The notes under the pieces: model-generated
The model's input: only the letters and a program-made list of their open reading frames with translations
Databases searched by the model: none
Told to the model about the DNA's origin: nothing
Position numbers and translations under genes: made by a program
In this document: in pieces, positions 23,779-31,688 of the stretch
How positions within the stretch are numbered: the stretch's first letter is position 1
Layout of the letters: each line of letters opens with the position of its first letter
Assembly: GCA_019694555.1 (NCBI GenBank)
Contig: JAIBBS010000092.1
Span: forward strand, 1 to 33,055
Origin: Nannocystaceae bacterium
GTDB taxonomy: Bacteria; Myxococcota_A; Polyangia; Nannocystales; Nannocystaceae
Length of the DNA stretch: 33,055 bases
Direction: 5' to 3'

Positions 23779-24294
23779 GTGGCCCGCACCCGACGTCCAC
23801 GCGCGAGCCCGCCGGCGCCGACACCGACGCCGGCGGAGGTCGAGGCGCTCGAGGTGGCGAAGGCGGCCAGCTTCGCGCAGGTGCTGTTCCAGTGCGCGCG
23901 CCGCTTCGACGAGCAGGCGCTCGCGCGGGTGCGTGCGCGCTCCGGGCTCGCGATCCGGCCCGCGCACACGGCTCTGTTTCCCCACGTCGACCTCGCGGGC
24001 ACGCGCCTGACCGAGCTGGCGCGCCGCGTCGGCGTGAGCAAGCAGGCGGTCGCGACGTTGGTCGACGAGCTGGTCGAGATGGGCGCGTTCGAGCGCGTGC
24101 CCGATCCCAGCGACGCGCGCGCGAAGCTGATCGTGTTCGCACGCCGCGGCGGTCGGCTGCGGATCCACGAGGGGCTCGCCGTGCTCGGCGAGCTCGAGGC
24201 CGAGGCCGCGCGCGCGCTCGGTCGCGATGCGGTGCGGCAGCTGCACCAGCGGCTCGGGGAGCTGTTGCAGTGGCTGCGCGATCGCGAGGCGTGA
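23779..24294 (+). CDS. MarR-family transcriptional regulator
   Basis: A 171-residue winged-helix regulator. After a basic, Pro-rich N-terminus and a long dimerisation helix, residues about 70-125 form the DNA-binding domain: GTRLTELARRVGVSKQAVAT is the helix-turn-helix, followed by LVDELVEMGAFERVPDPSDARAKLIVF, the classical MarR wing. A C-terminal helix completes the dimer interface. The start is GTG. It is divergent from the DUF4336 gene across palindromes that probably form its operator. It converges on the cytochrome P460-like gene, with three bases between the stops. The ligand is not predictable; phenolic or oxidant sensing would be common for the family. Confidence 0.92.
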   Translation: MARTRRPRASPPAPTPTPAEVEALEVAKAASFAQVLFQCARRFDEQALARVRARSGLAIRPAHTALFPHVDLAGTRLTELARRVGVSKQAVATLVDELVEMGAFERVPDPSDARAKLIVFARRGGRLRIHEGLAVLGELEAEAARALGRDAVRQLHQRLGELLQWLRDREA

Positions 24295-24297
24295 GCC

Positions 24298-25044
24298 TCA
24301 CTGCCACGCCAGCGGCACACCGAAGATGCGATCGGCCTGCTGCGCGTGGCAGTCGCGGCAGCTCGCGATCACACCCGACTCGCGCACGGCACCATCGGGC
24401 GCGATGGTGGCGTAGACCCAGCCGTCGTCGGTGTCGGCGGGCTTGCCCGCCAGCTGCGCCATCACGAACAGTCCCATCGGCTCGCCCGCGACGAAGCTCT
24501 CCTGGCCCTTGCGCGCGGGCCGGACGAACGGATGCACGGCGGTGCCGCTGCCGGGCTTCGCCGGCACGAACGACTCCTTGACCAGCACCTGCAGCACGTC
24601 GCTGCGCGACGACAACACGTTGGCGTGCGCGAGCGTCTGCGGCAGCTCGGCCTTGGTGTCGGTGGCCTTCCAGTACGCCATCGCATCCTTGGCGAACAGC
24701 ACGAACACCTTCTGTGCGTGCGCGGCCTCGCCGGGCGCGGTGCTGAAGTGCGTCACGCCCTCGGCCGGCATCGCGCACAAGCCCGGCGCCCAGTGGAACT
24801 GGTTGTCGACCATGCCCCAGTTGCGATACTTCGCCGCGATCTCGCCCAGCAGCGGTGCGAGTGCGTCCTGCTCCTGCTCCTGCTCCGGTGACGGCTCGGC
24901 CGGCGGATTCGCGACCGGGTCGGGCGCGGCGGTGGGGCTCGTGCGCGCAGCCTCGCTGGCGGGTGCCGACGACCGCTCCGGATCGACCGTGGTGCCGGCG
25001 CACGCGCCGAGGGTGCAGGTCCCGAGCAGCAGCCAACGTCGCAT
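24298..25044 (-). CDS. Cytochrome P460-like haem lipoprotein
   Basis: A 248-residue exported lipoprotein. The signal peptide ends in LGAC with lipidated Cys15, followed by a Pro/Ala/Glu linker of about 45 residues. The C-terminal domain ends in SCRDCHAQQADRIFG, a CxxCH haem c site (Cys229, Cys232, His233), preceded by DGWVYATIAPDGAVRES; this arrangement fits the cytochrome P460 family. P460 proteins oxidise hydroxylamine when the haem is cross-linked to a Lys, but many relatives have other or unknown roles. It is probably periplasmic, anchored by its lipid. It diverges from a methyltransferase gene and converges on marR. Confidence 0.82.
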   Translation of the reverse strand: MRRWLLLGTCTLGACAGTTVDPERSSAPASEAARTSPTAAPDPVANPPAEPSPEQEQEQDALAPLLGEIAAKYRNWGMVDNQFHWAPGLCAMPAEGVTHFSTAPGEAAHAQKVFVLFAKDAMAYWKATDTKAELPQTLAHANVLSSRSDVLQVLVKESFVPAKPGSGTAVHPFVRPARKGQESFVAGEPMGLFVMAQLAGKPADTDDGWVYATIAPDGAVRESGVIASCRDCHAQQADRIFGVPLAWQ

Positions 25045-25077
25045 GGGCCCAGGCTACCGCAACCGCGACGCCACCGC

Positions 25078-25094
25078 TGTCACCGCGGTGTCAC
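25078..25094. promoter_or_regulatory. Candidate operator between the P460-like and methyltransferase genes
   Basis: TGTCAC occurs at 25078-25083 and 25089-25094, eleven bases apart (one helical turn), overlapping the perfect palindrome CACCGCGGTG (25081-25090). It lies in the 82-base gap between divergent genes, upstream of a -10-like TACGCT (25111-25116) that precedes the methyltransferase ATG by ten bases. Confidence 0.35.
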
Positions 25095-25126
25095 GCGCAC
25101 GCAGCCCTGCTACGCTGCGCGGTCCG

Positions 25127-25963
25127 ATGACCGGCAATCCCGAGCAGCGCGCGTTCTGGAACGAACAAGCAGGTCCCCGCTGGGTCAGCGCAGACGAACA
25201 CGTCGCGTCGATGCTCGCGCCGTGCTCCGAGGTGTTGTTCGCCCGCGCTGCGATCGGCACCGGCGAGCGCGTGCTCGACGTCGGCTGTGGCGCGGGCCAG
25301 ACCACCGTCGAGCTCGCGGCGCGCACGGGCCCCGACGGTCGCGTGGTCGGGCTCGACGTGTCGGCGCCGCTGCTGGCGCGTGCGCGCGCGCGCGGCGAGG
25401 GGCTGCCGCACGTCGCGTTCGTGGAGGCCGACGCACAGGTGCACGAGTTCGGCGACGCGCGCTTCGACGCGGTGGTCTCGCGCTTCGGCGTGATGTTCTT
25501 CGCCGATCCCACCGCAGCGTTCACGCGCCTGCGCGACGCGTGCGATCGCGGTGGTCGGCTCGCGTTCGTGTGCTGGCGTGGCCTGCCCGACAACCCGTGG
25601 TTCGTCGCGCCGCTGCGCGCGATGGCCCGCCACGTCGAGCCGCCGCTGCCGCCCGAACCCGGCGCGCCCGGACCCTTCGGTCTGTCGGACGACGCGCGCA
25701 TCGCCGAGGTCCTCGCGCGCGCCGGCTGGACCCGCGTGGTGATCGAGCCGATCGACCTGTCGCTCGTGGTCGGTCGCGATCCCGACGATGCGCTGCGCGT
25801 GGCCCAGCTCATCGGCGCGACCGCAGCACCGCTGGCGCAGGCGGAGCCCGACGCACGGCAGGCTGCGTTGGCGGCGATGCGCGAGGTCTACGTCGGCGCG
25901 CAGGACCGCGGCGCGGTGCGCATGGCCGGCGCGATCTGGGCCGTCACGGCATCGGCGGGGTGA
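25127..25963 (+). CDS. Class I SAM-dependent methyltransferase
   Basis: A 278-residue methyltransferase of the UbiE/Methyltransf_11 type. Motif I is VLDVGCGAGQTT (residues 49-60), the acidic residue after strand 2 is in GLDVSAPLL, and the motif IV region is FDAVVSRFGVMFF. The N-terminus FWNEQAGPRWV and the C-terminal lid are typical of small-molecule methyltransferases; the substrate is unknown. The ATG at 25127 is the natural start and follows a -10-like TACGCT by ten bases. Its 3' end overlaps that of the convergent methyltransferase gene by 20 bases. Confidence 0.93.
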   Translation: MTGNPEQRAFWNEQAGPRWVSADEHVASMLAPCSEVLFARAAIGTGERVLDVGCGAGQTTVELAARTGPDGRVVGLDVSAPLLARARARGEGLPHVAFVEADAQVHEFGDARFDAVVSRFGVMFFADPTAAFTRLRDACDRGGRLAFVCWRGLPDNPWFVAPLRAMARHVEPPLPPEPGAPGPFGLSDDARIAEVLARAGWTRVVIEPIDLSLVVGRDPDDALRVAQLIGATAAPLAQAEPDARQAALAAMREVYVGAQDRGAVRMAGAIWAVTASAG

Positions 25964-27134
25964 GGCCCGCGGACGCGCGCAGACGCTGCAGCAACCGCGG
26001 CATGACGCCCAGCGACGCGCAGCGGCGCGCGATCGGTTCGAGCACGCTGCGATCGCGCACCGCGTGCACCAGGCGCGCGCGCAGCAGCAGGTTCTTGGGC
26101 GTGTGGCTGTCGTCGACGAACTCCAGCACGTCGACCGACCAGCCCAGCGCGGTGAGGATCTCGACCCGCAGCGCGTCGGTCAGCGTCGCGGCGAAGTCCT
26201 GCCGCAGGAGGCCTTGGCTGGCGATCGCCGGCGAGAGCGTGCGCAGGGTGTCCTTGTCGCGCTCGAGCTGCCCTGCGAGCTCGTGCTGGCAGCACGGCGC
26301 GACCAGGATCGCCGGCGCCGCGGCCTCGATGGCCAGCGCGAGCGCGTCGCAGGTCGCGGTGTCGCAGGCATGCAGCGCCATCACGAGATCGGGCGCGCCA
26401 CCCAGCAGCGCCGCGGCGCCACCGCTGTCGGCGATGCTCGTGCACAAGAACGACAGCGACACCGCCGCGCCCGGCTGCGGCGTCGCGGCCAGCACGGCGG
26501 CACGCTCGCGGCAGCGCTCGATGACGTCGGTGCGCAGATCGACGCCGTGGACGACCGCGGGCAGCTCCGCCAGTCGCAGCGCCTCGGCGAGCACGAACGT
26601 CAGGTAGCCGTTGCCGCAGCCCAGATCGAGCACGCGCAGCGGCGCGGCCTCGGCCCGCTGCGCGAGCGCGTCGCAGATCGGCCGGCACAGCTCCACGAAG
26701 TGCGAGACCTGCTTGTACTTCTTGGCATGCTTGGCGCTGATGGTGCCGTCGGGGTTCATGATCCCGATCAGCTGCAGCAGCGCGCCCGAGCGCTCGGGAT
26801 GCAGCGCGCGGGCCTTGCCACCCATCTGCTTGCTCGCGCGCGCGTCGTCGACGGTCACGAGCTTGCCGCCGCCGTGACGCGCGTCCACGACCACGCGCGT
26901 GCGCTCGTCGATCACGAAGGTCTGCTTGACCCGGCCCGCCTCGGCCGCGGCGGTCGATCGCGCGAGCAGCTCGGCCAGCGCCGCGGCATCGGGTGGCGCA
27001 CCGCCGGTCGCACCCTCGACGCGCTCGTCGTCCTCGCCACCGGGTCGCGAGAACACCGCGCGCACGAAGCCGCGTCGCAGGTGCCGCGAGACGGTGTGGC
27101 GCAGCTGCGACAGCGATCGCTTGGTGACCGGCAT
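25944..27134 (-). CDS. METTL25/RRNAD1-like SAM-dependent methyltransferase
   Basis: A 396-residue protein with a basic N-terminal extension, then KYKQVSHFVELC (about 139-150), motif I VLDLGCGNGYLT (168-179), VVHGVDLRTD, a HACDTATCDAL segment and the APCCQHEL motif. This order matches the Methyltransf_32 group that includes eukaryotic METTL25 and RRNAD1, thought to act on RNA or protein. The substrate is unknown here. The start is two bases after the trpS stop, so it is the second gene of a trpS operon, which fits a translation-related role. The 3' end overlaps the convergent methyltransferase gene by 20 bases. Confidence 0.88.
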   Translation of the reverse strand: MPVTKRSLSQLRHTVSRHLRRGFVRAVFSRPGGEDDERVEGATGGAPPDAAALAELLARSTAAAEAGRVKQTFVIDERTRVVVDARHGGGKLVTVDDARASKQMGGKARALHPERSGALLQLIGIMNPDGTISAKHAKKYKQVSHFVELCRPICDALAQRAEAAPLRVLDLGCGNGYLTFVLAEALRLAELPAVVHGVDLRTDVIERCRERAAVLAATPQPGAAVSLSFLCTSIADSGGAAALLGGAPDLVMALHACDTATCDALALAIEAAAPAILVAPCCQHELAGQLERDKDTLRTLSPAIASQGLLRQDFAATLTDALRVEILTALGWSVDVLEFVDDSHTPKNLLLRARLVHAVRDRSVLEPIARRCASLGVMPRLLQRLRASAGLTPPMP

Positions 27135-27136
27135 CC

Positions 27137-28234
27137 TCAGTAGGGCTTCCGGCGCGCCTTGGCGCGCGCCTCGGTCGCGGCGACCAGGCCCGACCACAGC
27201 GGCTCGAGCCCCATGGTCTCGCGCACGCGCGCGAGCGTGCCGTTGGCGACCTCGCGGGCGCGGATGGTGCCGTCGACGAGGATCTCGTCGACCAGGCCGG
27301 TCTGCGCCTCGAGCTCGCGGCGACGGGCGCGGATGGGCGCCAGCCGCGTCTCGACCGCGGCGATGATCGCATCGTGGGCGGCCGCGACGCTGGTGCTGCC
27401 GCTGCGCAGGCCCCGGCCCAGGCCCGCGGCCTCGTCGTCGCCGAGGAACGCGCGCGCGAACGAAACGATGGCGGCGTCGTGCTCGTTGCGGCGATCGACG
27501 TCGTCGAAGCCCAGCGTGCGGATCTTGCTCGCGACCGTCGCGGCGTCGTCGTCGAGGTAGACCGCGTTGCCCAGCGACTTCGACATCTTCGCGCCGCTGC
27601 CGACCGGGCCCAGCTCGACGCCGGGCAGCGCCGACGAGCGGGTGGTGCGGGCCTGCGGCAGCGGGAACAGCTCGCCGTACAGCTCGTTGAACACGCTGGC
27701 GCACTCGCGCGCGATCGCGATGTGCTCCTCGTTGTCGGCGCCCACCGGCACCACCGACGCGCGCGCCATGAGGATGTCGGCGGCCTGCAGCACCGGATAG
27801 CCCAGCAGGCCCATCGTCATCGCGTCGTCGGGCAGCGCCGCGGCGCGGGCCATCGAACGCAGACTGCCGATCTGCTCGAGCCGGGTCTTGGGCACCAGCA
27901 TCTGCAGCAGGATCGCGAGGTCGTAGACCGCGGGTACGCCCGATTGCAGATAGAAGGTCGCGCGCTGCGGATCGATGCCGACCGCCAGCTGATCGAGCAC
28001 GATCGAACGCACGAAGCCCGGCAGCGCCTCGATCTGATCGCGACGCGGCCGGGTCGTCAGCGTGTGCAGGTCCGCCACGATGATGAAGCACTCGTGATCG
28101 TGCTGCAGCGCGACGCGGTTCTCGAGGCTGCCGACCAGGTGGCCCAGGTGCAGCGGGCCCGTGGGGCGATCGCCGGTCAGCAGACGCGGCTGTGCGCGCG
28201 ACTCGGTCGGGGACGACGGCGTGGCAGTGGCCAT
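27137..28234 (-). CDS. trpS: Tryptophanyl-tRNA synthetase
   Basis: A 365-residue class I aminoacyl-tRNA synthetase charging tRNA-Trp. The HIGH-type motif is HLGH (residues 29-32) after TGDRPTGPL, and KMSKS is at 216-220 followed by LGNAVYL. The intervening DLAILLQMLVPKTRLEQIG, QAADILMARASVVPVG and ADNEEHIAIAREC segments are diagnostic of TrpRS. It is somewhat longer than the usual 330 residues because of an N-terminal Ser/Pro-rich extension and a longer C-terminal part. The start at 28234 is preceded by AGGTGG and by a -10-like TACGCA. It is followed after two bases by a methyltransferase gene. Confidence 0.96.
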   Translation of the reverse strand: MATATPSSPTESRAQPRLLTGDRPTGPLHLGHLVGSLENRVALQHDHECFIIVADLHTLTTRPRRDQIEALPGFVRSIVLDQLAVGIDPQRATFYLQSGVPAVYDLAILLQMLVPKTRLEQIGSLRSMARAAALPDDAMTMGLLGYPVLQAADILMARASVVPVGADNEEHIAIARECASVFNELYGELFPLPQARTTRSSALPGVELGPVGSGAKMSKSLGNAVYLDDDAATVASKIRTLGFDDVDRRNEHDAAIVSFARAFLGDDEAAGLGRGLRSGSTSVAAAHDAIIAAVETRLAPIRARRRELEAQTGLVDEILVDGTIRAREVANGTLARVRETMGLEPLWSGLVAATEARAKARRKPY

Positions 28235-28407
28235 GGGGCCACCTTGCGTAGCAGGTTCATGCGGCCCCGGGAAGACCGCGACCCGGCGCGCATCGCATTG
28301 GTTTCGCGTGGGCCCGCGGATCGGCACCGCGGCGCGGCGGTGTGAAACCGTGGCATGGTCGCGCGCGGTCAGAAATGGCCGCCGACGGGCGACAGTTGCG
28401 GCGCGTC

Positions 28408-28458
28408 ATGATCGAAAGCTCGCCGATGGACTCCAACGACCACGAGGCCGCGCGATGA
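28408..28458 (+). CDS. Possible 16-residue leader peptide upstream of the PDZ protein gene
   Basis: A short frame (MIESSPMDSNDHEAAR) whose TGA overlaps the ATG of the large regulatory-repeat gene in the form ATGA. Such an overlap could couple translation of the two. There is no strong ribosome binding site before it, and short frames arise by chance, so it is only a candidate. Confidence 0.2.
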   Translation: MIESSPMDSNDHEAAR

Positions 28459-31400
28459 ACTCTGCCCGCACACGATGGCTCGCGCTGGCACTGGGACTGG
28501 TGGCGCTGCTGGGCGGGCTGGCGTGGTGGCTCGCGCGACGCGCCGAGCCCGATGCAGCGACCCCGGCGGCCGAAGAGGTCCCCGCGCGCGTGCGCATCGT
28601 CGCGCAGAAGCAGGCCGCGCGCGCCCGTGGCGAGGTCGACCTGCGCGCCGCGAGCGTCAGCGGTCGCGTCACCGGCAGCGACGGCAAGCCGATCGCGGGC
28701 GCGCTGGTGCTGCTGACCAGCAAGGGCCTGGGCCCGGCGGCGGGTGAGCGCCGCGGCAAGGCGGCGGAGCCGTTGCTGGCGCGCACCGACGCCGGCGGCA
28801 GCTGGCGCGTCGATGGCGTCTCGCCCGGTCGCTACACCATCGGCGCGTCGGCGCGCGGCTACCTGCCGGGGCGCATCGGCCACGCCGACATCGCCGCGGG
28901 CGTCGACAACCCCGGCTTCGATCTGCAGCTGGTCGCCGGTGGCGTCGAGCTCCGCGGCACCGTCTCCGATGTCGGCGGCGGACCGATCGAGGACGCGATG
29001 ATCCAGATCATGCGCACCGACGAGGGCAACGTGATCGACTTCGGCCGCGCACCCGCGCCGATCGTCACCGACGAGGAGGGGCACTTCGTCGCGACCGTGC
29101 CCACGGGTACGTTCAGCCTCGGCGCGAGCCACCCCGACTACGTCGCAGACAGCAAGCAGGTGGTGGTCGCGGGGCCGCGTACGGTCGAGTTCGTGCTCAC
29201 CCCGGGCGCCAGCATCAGCGGCGTCGTGCGTGCGCTGCCCGACGGCGCGCCGGTGGCGGGCGCCTTCGTGGTCGCGAACGACGATGCGTCCGGCGGCGGT
29301 GGTTTCGCGTTCGGCCTCGGCGCGCGCGTGGTCACCGACGACGGCGGCAACTTCGAGCTGCGCGGGCTCGCGTCGGGTGTGCACGGCCTGGTCGCGACCG
29401 CGCCCAAGCACGCCACCGCGGAGCCGGTCGAGGTCGCGCTCGGGGTGGCCGAGCAGGTCACCGGCGTCGAGATCTGGGTCGATCGCGCGTACACCATCGC
29501 CGGCTTCGTCGTGCGCCGCGGCGGCAACGACGATCAAGCGCTCGAGGGCGTGTTGGTGGGCGCGTTCTCGCTGCAGCCCACCGCGCTGTTCGTGGCCTCG
29601 GCCCCCAGCGCACAAGACGGCTACTTCGAGATCGTCGGCGTGCAGCCGGGCAACTACATGGTCGGCGCCATCGGCGAGGAGGCGCTGCCGAACCTGACCG
29701 GCACCAGCGCGATCGTCAGCGACGCCGACGTCACCGACGTGCTGGTCGTGATGGACCCCGGCGTCAGCGTGCGCGGCCGCGTGCAGCCACCCAAGCCCGC
29801 GACCGTGTCGGTGCGCATCGATGGCGAGTCGATGGGCCTGTCCGCGATCCTGACCTCGATCGGCAACGCGCTGCTGCGCACGCGCACGTCGGAGGACGGC
29901 AGCTTCACGCTCTCGCCGGTCGCCGGAGGCAAGCTCGAGCTGGTCGCGACCGCGGACGACGGCAGCGAGGGCGTGGTGCCGATCGAGGTCGGCGCGCAGG
30001 ACCTCGACGACGTGGTCGTGTCGCTGGCGCCGCGCGCCAGCCTCTCGGGCAAGGTCGTCGACGCCGCGGGCAAGCCCGCCGCCGGCGTCACCGTGTTCGC
30101 GCGCTCACCCGAGCAGGCGAGCAGGTCTGGCGGCTTCTCGATCGCCTTCAACGGTTCGACGCGGACCGGCGAGCACGAGGCCGCGACCGCCGAGGACGGC
30201 AGCTACGTGGTGCGTGGGCTGCAGCCGGGGCGCTACAGCATCGCGGTCAAGGATCGATCCACTGCGCTCGCGTGGGCCGAGCCGGCCGATCCCGCCCACC
30301 CGGACGCACCGATCGAGCTCGAGATCCCCGAGCGCGGTGTCGAGGGCCACGAGCTGCGCGTCGAGGCGCGCGACGGCTCGTTGCGCGGCCGCGTGGTCGA
30401 CGAGCAGGGCCAGCCCGTCGCCGACGCGTGGGTCACCGCGTACCGCGAGGGCACCAACCCGTTCTCGCGCCGTGCGCTGGGCGAGCCGGAGCAGCGCCGC
30501 GCCGAGCTCCCCGACGACGACGAGGTCGATCTGTCGCGGTTCTTCGGCAAGGAGTCGCCGGTGCTCACCGACGAGCACGGCGCGTTCACGGTGCCGCGGT
30601 TGCGCTCGGGCACGTACACCCTGGTCGCCGAGGGCGAGCGCGGCGGTGCCCGGGTGAAGAAGACCGGCCTCGCGCTGGGCAGCAACACCGAGCTGAAGCT
30701 CGAGAGCCTCGGCGTGCTCGCGGGCCGCGTCGAATTCGGCGGCAAGGCGCTCGAGGGCATCACGGTCGCGATCGAGGGGCCCACGCCGCGCAGCAAGGCC
30801 GTGCGCGATGCCAAGGCCGCGTTCCGCTTCGAGCGGCTCGATCCCGGGCACTACACCGTCACCGCGCAGACCAAGCAGGGCACCGCCGAGGTCGAGGTCG
30901 AGCTCGAGCAGGGCCGCACCGCCGAGGTCGTGCTCGAGATCGAGGCGTGGGGCAAGCTGCGCGGCATCGTCGTCGACGGCACCGGCAACGCGGTCGCGGG
31001 CCTGGGCATCATGGCCCAGGGCAACGGCAACAATGTCTCGGCCACGACGATGATGTCGCTGTTCACCGGTGGCGGACCCAAGACCGACGATCGCGGTCGC
31101 TTCGAGATCGACGAGGTGCCGCCGGGTGAGGGCACGGTCGTGTTCTTCGATCGCGATGCGATCGACGGTGCGCGGGTCGAGGCGCGCTACGACGTCGACG
31201 GCGGTGCGACCGCGGATCTGGGCACCATCACGATGCTGGTGACCGGCAAGGTCCCGCCCGACGAGCGCGGCACGCTCGGGATGACCACGCACGTCGCGAC
31301 CTGGGCGAAGCGCCCGCGCGCGGCCGGGTCCGAGGACGACGGCACGCCGCCGCCCGACGACGGCGAGCGCCTGTGGGTGCTCGCGGTCGAGCAGGGCGGC

Positions 31401-31619
31401 CCGGCCGAGCGCGCCGGCGTCGAACCCGGCGACGAGATCGTCGCGATCGACGGCCAGCAGGTCGCGTCGCAGGGCGCGCGCACGGCCGTGCCGCTGCTCT
31501 CGCCCGCGGCGATCCGCAGCGGCCAGAGCGTGCGGCTCGAGCTCGATCGCGGCGGCAGCAGCAGCAGTGCGACGGTGGTCGCGCGCGCCAAGGCCAAGCA
31601 CGAACCGCGCGCGCGCTGA
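28455..31619 (+). CDS. Membrane-anchored carboxypeptidase-regulatory-repeat protein with C-terminal PDZ domain
   Basis: A 1054-residue protein. An N-terminal helix (LALALGLVALLGGLAWWLA, about 9-27) anchors it in the membrane with the rest exported. Residues from about 65 to 960 hold around nine beta-sandwich repeats of the carboxypeptidase-regulatory-like type, each opening like SVSGRVTGSDGKPIAGALV or GSLRGRVVDEQGQPVADAWV and often ending like GRYTIGASARGY. The last 85 residues form a PDZ domain (LWVLAVEQGGPAERAGVEPG and DEIVAIDGQQV). The architecture suggests a periplasmic or surface adhesin or scaffold with peptide-binding ability; no catalytic site is visible. CGAGG lies about eight bases before the ATG. 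A GC palindrome at 31621-31632 follows the stop. Confidence 0.9.
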   Translation: MNSARTRWLALALGLVALLGGLAWWLARRAEPDAATPAAEEVPARVRIVAQKQAARARGEVDLRAASVSGRVTGSDGKPIAGALVLLTSKGLGPAAGERRGKAAEPLLARTDAGGSWRVDGVSPGRYTIGASARGYLPGRIGHADIAAGVDNPGFDLQLVAGGVELRGTVSDVGGGPIEDAMIQIMRTDEGNVIDFGRAPAPIVTDEEGHFVATVPTGTFSLGASHPDYVADSKQVVVAGPRTVEFVLTPGASISGVVRALPDGAPVAGAFVVANDDASGGGGFAFGLGARVVTDDGGNFELRGLASGVHGLVATAPKHATAEPVEVALGVAEQVTGVEIWVDRAYTIAGFVVRRGGNDDQALEGVLVGAFSLQPTALFVASAPSAQDGYFEIVGVQPGNYMVGAIGEEALPNLTGTSAIVSDADVTDVLVVMDPGVSVRGRVQPPKPATVSVRIDGESMGLSAILTSIGNALLRTRTSEDGSFTLSPVAGGKLELVATADDGSEGVVPIEVGAQDLDDVVVSLAPRASLSGKVVDAAGKPAAGVTVFARSPEQASRSGGFSIAFNGSTRTGEHEAATAEDGSYVVRGLQPGRYSIAVKDRSTALAWAEPADPAHPDAPIELEIPERGVEGHELRVEARDGSLRGRVVDEQGQPVADAWVTAYREGTNPFSRRALGEPEQRRAELPDDDEVDLSRFFGKESPVLTDEHGAFTVPRLRSGTYTLVAEGERGGARVKKTGLALGSNTELKLESLGVLAGRVEFGGKALEGITVAIEGPTPRSKAVRDAKAAFRFERLDPGHYTVTAQTKQGTAEVEVELEQGRTAEVVLEIEAWGKLRGIVVDGTGNAVAGLGIMAQGNGNNVSATTMMSLFTGGGPKTDDRGRFEIDEVPPGEGTVVFFDRDAIDGARVEARYDVDGGATADLGTITMLVTGKVPPDERGTLGMTTHVATWAKRPRAAGSEDDGTPPPDDGERLWVLAVEQGGPAERAGVEPGDEIVAIDGQQVASQGARTAVPLLSPAAIRSGQSVRLELDRGGSSSSATVVARAKAKHEPRAR

Positions 31620-31653
31620 CGCGGGCGCCCGCCTCGTTTGCGCGCGCACGCCG

Positions 31654-31682
31654 TTGAAGCGGACGCGCGCATCGGCCATAGT
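31654..31682 (+). promoter_or_regulatory. Predicted serA promoter (leaderless)
   Basis: TTGAAG (31654-31659, 4 of 6 to -35), a 17-base spacer, CATAGT (31677-31682, 4 of 6 to -10), then six bases to the GTG at 31689. There is no room for a ribosome binding site between the expected transcription start and the GTG. Confidence 0.5.
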
Positions 31683-31688
31683 CCGCCC

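Noticed and set aside
31621..31632. GCGGGCGCCCGC palindrome after the PDZ protein gene as a terminator
   Set aside because: A loopless palindrome of this length gives only a four-base stem and no T-run follows.
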